61,805 nucleotides of DNA, taken from the IMG/VR virus record IMGVR_UViG_3300030099_004395, positions 1 to 61,805 of that record; one strand, given 5' to 3'. Origin of the DNA: a virus. This document shows, piece after piece, positions 58,989-61,805 of this stretch; within the stretch, counting starts at the first letter, position 1; the number at the start of each line of letters is the position of its first letter. Both the position numbers and the translations under genes were made by a program. The notes below the pieces were generated by a model. It made no database searches. It had not been told where the DNA came from and was given only the letters and a program-made list of their open reading frames with translations.

Positions 58989-59738
58989 TCACAGATAATC
59001 AAGTACTTGCGAGTGATCTACGTTTGCTATTAATTTTTCTACAGCTTGCTTTTTTAACTCTGAAATACGCACATAAGCTGAAACACCTTTAATTTCTAAA
59101 GCTGTTGCTATTTCATTAGCAGACCATTTAGGACCGTCAAGACCATAGCTTTTGCTTAATACAAACATTTCGTTCCATTCAAGGTGTTTGTTAAGTAAAC
59201 TTAATATATAAGCATTAAGTAACGTTTCATTGTAAGGATCTGATTTATCAGGTATTTGATAAACCATATCTTCATCATCTTGCTTAGCATCATATGATAA
59301 AAATATAGAATTAAAAAACATTCTAACCATTTTTTCATCTTTAGTACTACGCATTTCATTTAACCTATGCTCAGGTATTCGCATTGTGCCTCTATTTATA
59401 TCAATAGCTCTACGTATTCCACCTCTTATTCTTTTAGCTAAAAATGACTTTAAAGTTTTTTCTACGTCTTCAGATACAAATAATTTTTCTCTATCTATTT
59501 TATCTACAGCTTTACACAATTGTAAACTACCTTCTTGTATTATATCCATAATAGACATAACACCTGAAGCTTCTTGACTAGTAGCAAACTTTCTACCTAT
59601 ATTTTCTACTAATGGTAAAAATATAACTTTAAGTTCTTCAGGTTTGTAATCGATAAAGTTTTTAACTGGTATTTTAGCAATAGATAACTTTACATCTTCT
59701 TTATATCTAATATAGTTTTTTACATTATATTTTTTCAT
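58989..59738 (-). CDS. Sigma-70-family sigma factor, 249 aa
   Basis: Region 2-like: MDIIQEGSLQLCKAVDKIDR, then FLAKRIRGGIRRAIDINRGT (helix pattern like the -10 reading helices). Region 4-like: WSANEIATALEIKGVSAYVRISEL with helix-turn-helix. Short for a sigma factor, without region 1.1. It would redirect host RNA polymerase to phage promoters, plausibly the AAGTGAT or ACAAA/GATAATA families. Overlaps the HTH gene start side by 14 nt. Confidence 0.8.
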   Translation of the reverse strand: MKKYNVKNYIRYKEDVKLSIAKIPVKNFIDYKPEELKVIFLPLVENIGRKFATSQEASGVMSIMDIIQEGSLQLCKAVDKIDREKLFVSEDVEKTLKSFLAKRIRGGIRRAIDINRGTMRIPEHRLNEMRSTKDEKMVRMFFNSIFLSYDAKQDDEDMVYQIPDKSDPYNETLLNAYILSLLNKHLEWNEMFVLSKSYGLDGPKWSANEIATALEIKGVSAYVRISELKKQAVEKLIANVDHSQVLDYL

Positions 59739-60345
59739 TTTCTATATTTAAAAGATCCTTTTCTTTTTTTAGTTCTATGCTCATATTTCTATGTATTGTT
59801 CTACTTGAACACTTTAACAATTTAGCTAATTTGCTTATTGTTATTTTCTCATTCATGTCGTTTATATCTAACATACATTGATAAATGTTTTTTTCGTCAA
59901 TACTTTTTCTGCCTATTAACTTACCTACAATACTAAGTTTTTTTGATTTATCTAAACCGCTATTATCTTTAAATACTATTTTACGTAATTTATTTTTAGG
60001 TGGACGATCTAAATCTGATAAAAACACATCTGATACTAAAAAATCAAACTGCTTTTCTGACACATCAAACGTTATAAAGCCGTTTGGTTTATAGCAAATG
60101 TGTATAGCAAGTTGCTTAAACTTTTCAAAATCCATATTAGGATTTAACCACCATAAAGTAATTAAATGCCAAGTTAAAGATCTCATTGTATTTATCTTAG
60201 CATCGCTATTAAATAGACTATAATACCCATGAGTACCGTCAGCATAGTACCATCCCCACTCAAACTCTTGAGTTGGTTGATCTTCTGAATACTTTCGGTA
60301 TATGATGCGGTTATCATTTAAGTATTTCATAGCGCGTTGTGACAT
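59725..60345 (-). CDS. HTH DNA-binding protein (possible initiator or regulator), 206 aa
   Basis: Start preferred at ATG 60345 (MSQRAMKYLNDNR), with an upstream ATG at 60411 possible but running through the 48-aa gene. C-terminal helix-turn-helix: KITISKLAKLLKCSSRTIHR. The ATG is inside inverted repeat B (60338-60382), a near-copy of the repeat at 4655-4701, suggesting this protein binds its own start and the divergent region. Could be a repressor, activator or replication initiator. Confidence 0.6.
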   Translation of the reverse strand: MSQRAMKYLNDNRIIYRKYSEDQPTQEFEWGWYYADGTHGYYSLFNSDAKINTMRSLTWHLITLWWLNPNMDFEKFKQLAIHICYKPNGFITFDVSEKQFDFLVSDVFLSDLDRPPKNKLRKIVFKDNSGLDKSKKLSIVGKLIGRKSIDEKNIYQCMLDINDMNEKITISKLAKLLKCSSRTIHRNMSIELKKEKDLLNIENEKI

Positions 60346-60382
60346 TAGCCTATTACTATTTATCTTTAGACCTTGTGTCACA
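60338..60382. repeat. Inverted repeat B, overlapping the HTH-gene start
   Basis: Left arm TGTGACATTAGCCTA (60338-60352) identical to that at 4655-4669; right arm ends CTTGTGTCACAC as at 4691-4702. Here the right arm is less regular (TAGACC instead of TAGGC). It contains the ATG of the HTH gene and the stop of the 48-aa gene. Confidence 0.65.
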
Positions 60383-60502
60383 CAGAGTTGTAATGTACAA
60401 CTCATGTTCATTAGCTACATTATTTTGTTGTATACACTCTTCTAACCATAAATTAGAATAATACATTACAAAATCTGAATAATCTCTTTTTGATTGTCCC
60501 AT
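60356..60502 (-). CDS. Hypothetical protein, 48 aa
   Basis: Frame MGQSKRDYSDFVMYYSNLWL..., ATG at 60502 one base below the stop of the gene at 60504; the stop (TAG) lies in the loop of inverted repeat B. Acidic, aromatic. Unknown. It precedes the HTH gene and probably shares its transcript. Confidence 0.6.
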   Translation of the reverse strand: MGQSKRDYSDFVMYYSNLWLEECIQQNNVANEHELYITTLCDTRSKDK

Positions 60503-60503
60503 A

Positions 60504-60731
60504 TTATTGTTTTAATAATTGTAAGTATCTATTATATTTTAAATATAATTTTCTAGTATGTTGATCAACGTTACCATACATACATGCTTGTTTACAAATT
60601 TTACTTCTTAGTTCTAAAGTTCTATTTTGTACATAATCAATATGTTTTCTATATCTTAAATATTCTTTTAATATATGTTTTCTTTTTCTCATATAATTAA
60701 ACTTAATATTAACATCATCCATGTTATACAT
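60504..60731 (-). CDS. Basic small protein, 75 aa (or 72 from the second ATG)
   Basis: MYNMDDVNIKFNYMRKRKHI..., Arg/Lys/Tyr-rich helix (RYRKHIDYVQNRTLELRSKI) with two Cys (KICKQACMYG). Possible RNA/DNA-binding protein. The ATG at 60722 is an equally good start. Overlaps the membrane-protein gene end by about 40 nt. Confidence 0.6.
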   Translation of the reverse strand: MYNMDDVNIKFNYMRKRKHILKEYLRYRKHIDYVQNRTLELRSKICKQACMYGNVDQHTRKLYLKYNRYLQLLKQ

Positions 60732-60892
60732 ATAGTAACTACTAAAGCTGTTATAAAGTAATCTTTTTCTTCATCTTTATTTTTAGGTACTCTACCCTGG
60801 TTACCCATACCATCATAGTCTATGTCATCTCTTTCGTAAGCTGCTGGCGATGGTAAGCCAGAGTAGTGACAATGTTTATCTTTTTCTTTCAT
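60689..60892 (-). CDS. Small membrane-anchored protein, 67 aa
   Basis: MKEKDKHCHYSGLPSPAAYE..., soluble N-terminus (Pro/Gly/Asp, Cys-His), then a C-terminal membrane segment (FITALVVTICITWMMLILSL, about 46-66). C-tail anchored. Overlaps its upstream neighbour's stop by 4 nt. Function unknown. Confidence 0.6.
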   Translation of the reverse strand: MKEKDKHCHYSGLPSPAAYERDDIDYDGMGNQGRVPKNKDEEKDYFITALVVTICITWMMLILSLII

Positions 60893-61032
60893 TTATTTTT
60901 ATTTGCAAGTGAAACAATTAGTATTAACATCATTATACCAGCTCCAAATATAATTAGATCAGGTACCTCTATTATTCTACCATTAATAGTTTCACCTAGT
61001 TTTATCATAAAATCTTGTTGATAATAATTCAT
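60889..61032 (-). CDS. Small membrane protein, 47 aa
   Basis: Frame MNYYQQDFMIKLGETINGRI..., with a C-terminal hydrophobic segment (DLIIFGAGIMMLILIVSL) and basic end. ATG at 61032 overlaps the previous stop. A second C-terminal membrane protein next to the 67-aa one; function unknown. Confidence 0.55.
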   Translation of the reverse strand: MNYYQQDFMIKLGETINGRIIEVPDLIIFGAGIMMLILIVSLANKNK

Positions 61033-61199
61033 GATATTATTCCTTGTTTTAATAATCTTTGTGCGTTTCTACCAAACCATCCTTGCAGCTTATACGCAAG
61101 ACCAGTATCGTGTAAGTGTTGCCAAGCATCTATTACTTGTTCTTCTGATTCAGCTTCTATAAAACCTTCAGCTAAACCTACTGCTTTGTAATCATTCAT
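61029..61199 (-). CDS. Conserved hypothetical protein, 56 aa
   Basis: Start at ATG 61199 (MNDYKAVGLAEGFIEAESEE), just inside the ligase end. EEQVIDAWQHLHDTGLAYKL then GWFGRNAQRLLKQGII: a small conserved protein type of marine phages by eye. No function known. Confidence 0.65.
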   Translation of the reverse strand: MNDYKAVGLAEGFIEAESEEQVIDAWQHLHDTGLAYKLQGWFGRNAQRLLKQGIIS

Positions 61200-61805
61200 A
61201 ATTTCTAATACATTTATAATGTGGATGTCTATAAGAACCTGCTTGAGTTCGTTGAAAGTAAGTAAAGGTAGCACGCTGACCTATATAGTCATGAATGTTA
61301 TCGATCATAGCGGCTAGATCCTTGTAGGTGTAACCTTTGCCCGGTGGGCAACCGAACTGTATACCTTCGTCATCTTGCATGATGAACTTACCAAGCGTGC
61401 CCTGCCTCTTACCTTTACCTGCTTCATAGCCAACAATTGTGGCTTCTGAATCTTCAAAGTCTTTGAACTTCATTAAGTCCCATGACCTAGTATTTTTGTA
61501 TTTACCATCGGTAGATCTGTATATACTACCTTCGTAACCTTGTTTTAAGTATTTATTGTGTTGTTTAACGGCTTCATCATAGTCTAATACAATTTTAGTT
61601 TCTACAGGTTGTATAATATGGTTGTATTTAACCATATTTGCAAGCATAGATAACCTGTTAGTGTATGTAGCGTGAGCAAAATTAGCTACGTCATATACGT
61701 GATATTGTATAAGCTCTGCTGCTTGTTTTCTATGTTCTTCAGTTGGTTTAGTTTTTCTAACTAATGATATAATCTTTTCAAAGTCATCTTTTAGTCCATG
61801 GTTGT
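61192..61805 (-). CDS. ATP-dependent DNA ligase, C-terminal part (cut by window edge)
   Basis: Open frame from the right edge (about 204 codons). Nucleotidyltransferase motifs are visible: YEGSIYR (motif IV EG), LMKFKDF (motif V, K-x-K), then an OB-fold part GYEAGKGKRQGTLGKFIMQD with an FQRTQAGSYRHP end. The adenylation Lys (motif I) must lie outside. Seals nicks in replication. Partial gene. Confidence 0.82.
   Translation of the reverse strand, partial: NHGLKDDFEKIISLVRKTKPTEEHRKQAAELIQYHVYDVANFAHATYTNRLSMLANMVKYNHIIQPVETKIVLDYDEAVKQHNKYLKQGYEGSIYRSTDGKYKNTRSWDLMKFKDFEDSEATIVGYEAGKGKRQGTLGKFIMQDDEGIQFGCPPGKGYTYKDLAAMIDNIHDYIGQRATFTYFQRTQAGSYRHPHYKCIRNYE

Noticed and set aside
1-61805. Integrase, attachment site or lysogeny module
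   Set aside because: No integrase, excisionase or CI-like repressor is recognisable; the single HTH protein is not enough to claim lysogeny. A module outside the window cannot be excluded.

Overview
This window is most of the genome of a tailed, podovirus-like phage, and every region fits that. It is AT-rich, densely coded with frequent ATGA/TAATG start-stop overlaps, and carries terminase, portal, capsid, tail, internal virion, lysis and replication genes but no ribosomal or housekeeping genes. Most starts are preceded by an A-rich leader ending in forms such as AATACAATG or AAAACAATGGC, with no Shine-Dalgarno sequence. That style is typical of Bacteroidota (for example marine flavobacteria), so I infer such a host. 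It is an inference from leader style, not a proof. Both ends are cut inside genes (a small gene at base 1, a DNA ligase at base 61805). No DNA polymerase is present, so part of the replication module probably lies outside the window.

Layout. (1) 1-4404, minus strand: about twenty very small genes, mostly unrecognised, with a recurring promoter-like element and two tRNA-like T-arm motifs in the gaps. (2) 4405-4811: divergent intergenic region with a hairpin and a 15-bp-arm inverted repeat; a candidate origin or control region. (3) 4812-19016, plus strand: histone-H1-like basic proteins, a fibre-like protein, a GroEL/GroES pair, more basic proteins, a lysis cassette (amidase, spanin-like protein, three-TM holin, HExxH protein), then fibre-like and paralogous virion proteins. 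(4) 19063-49678, plus strand: small and large terminase, portal, putative scaffold, major capsid protein, head-tail and tail tube/nozzle proteins, a GNAT-like protein, and internal virion proteins ending in a 2974-residue polyvalent-type protein. (5) 49721-49748: bidirectional terminator where the two arms converge. (6) 49823-61805, minus strand: two small proteins, class II ribonucleotide reductase, 2OG-Fe(II) oxygenase-like protein, PD-(D/E)XK endonuclease, two MazG-type proteins, a ThyA/dCMP-hydroxymethylase-family enzyme, primase-helicase, SSB-like protein, exonuclease, ERF annealing protein, sigma factor, HTH protein, small genes and DNA ligase.

How it works together (inference). The outer minus-strand arms look early or middle: takeover, nucleotide supply, replication and recombination. 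The plus-strand block looks late: capsid, tail, injected proteins and lysis. A phage sigma factor, an HTH protein and two families of repeated promoter-like sequences suggest phage-controlled transcription. The HTH gene start lies inside an inverted repeat whose near-copy lies in the divergent region at 4655-4701, which links the two ends of the map. Most notable are the matched inverted repeats, the promoter-like families, the 2974-residue protein carrying HExxH and HAD motifs, the ThyA-family enzyme with Asp where thymidylate synthase has Asn, the GroEL-GroES pair, and the set of H1-like proteins sharing PxMY-type repeats.
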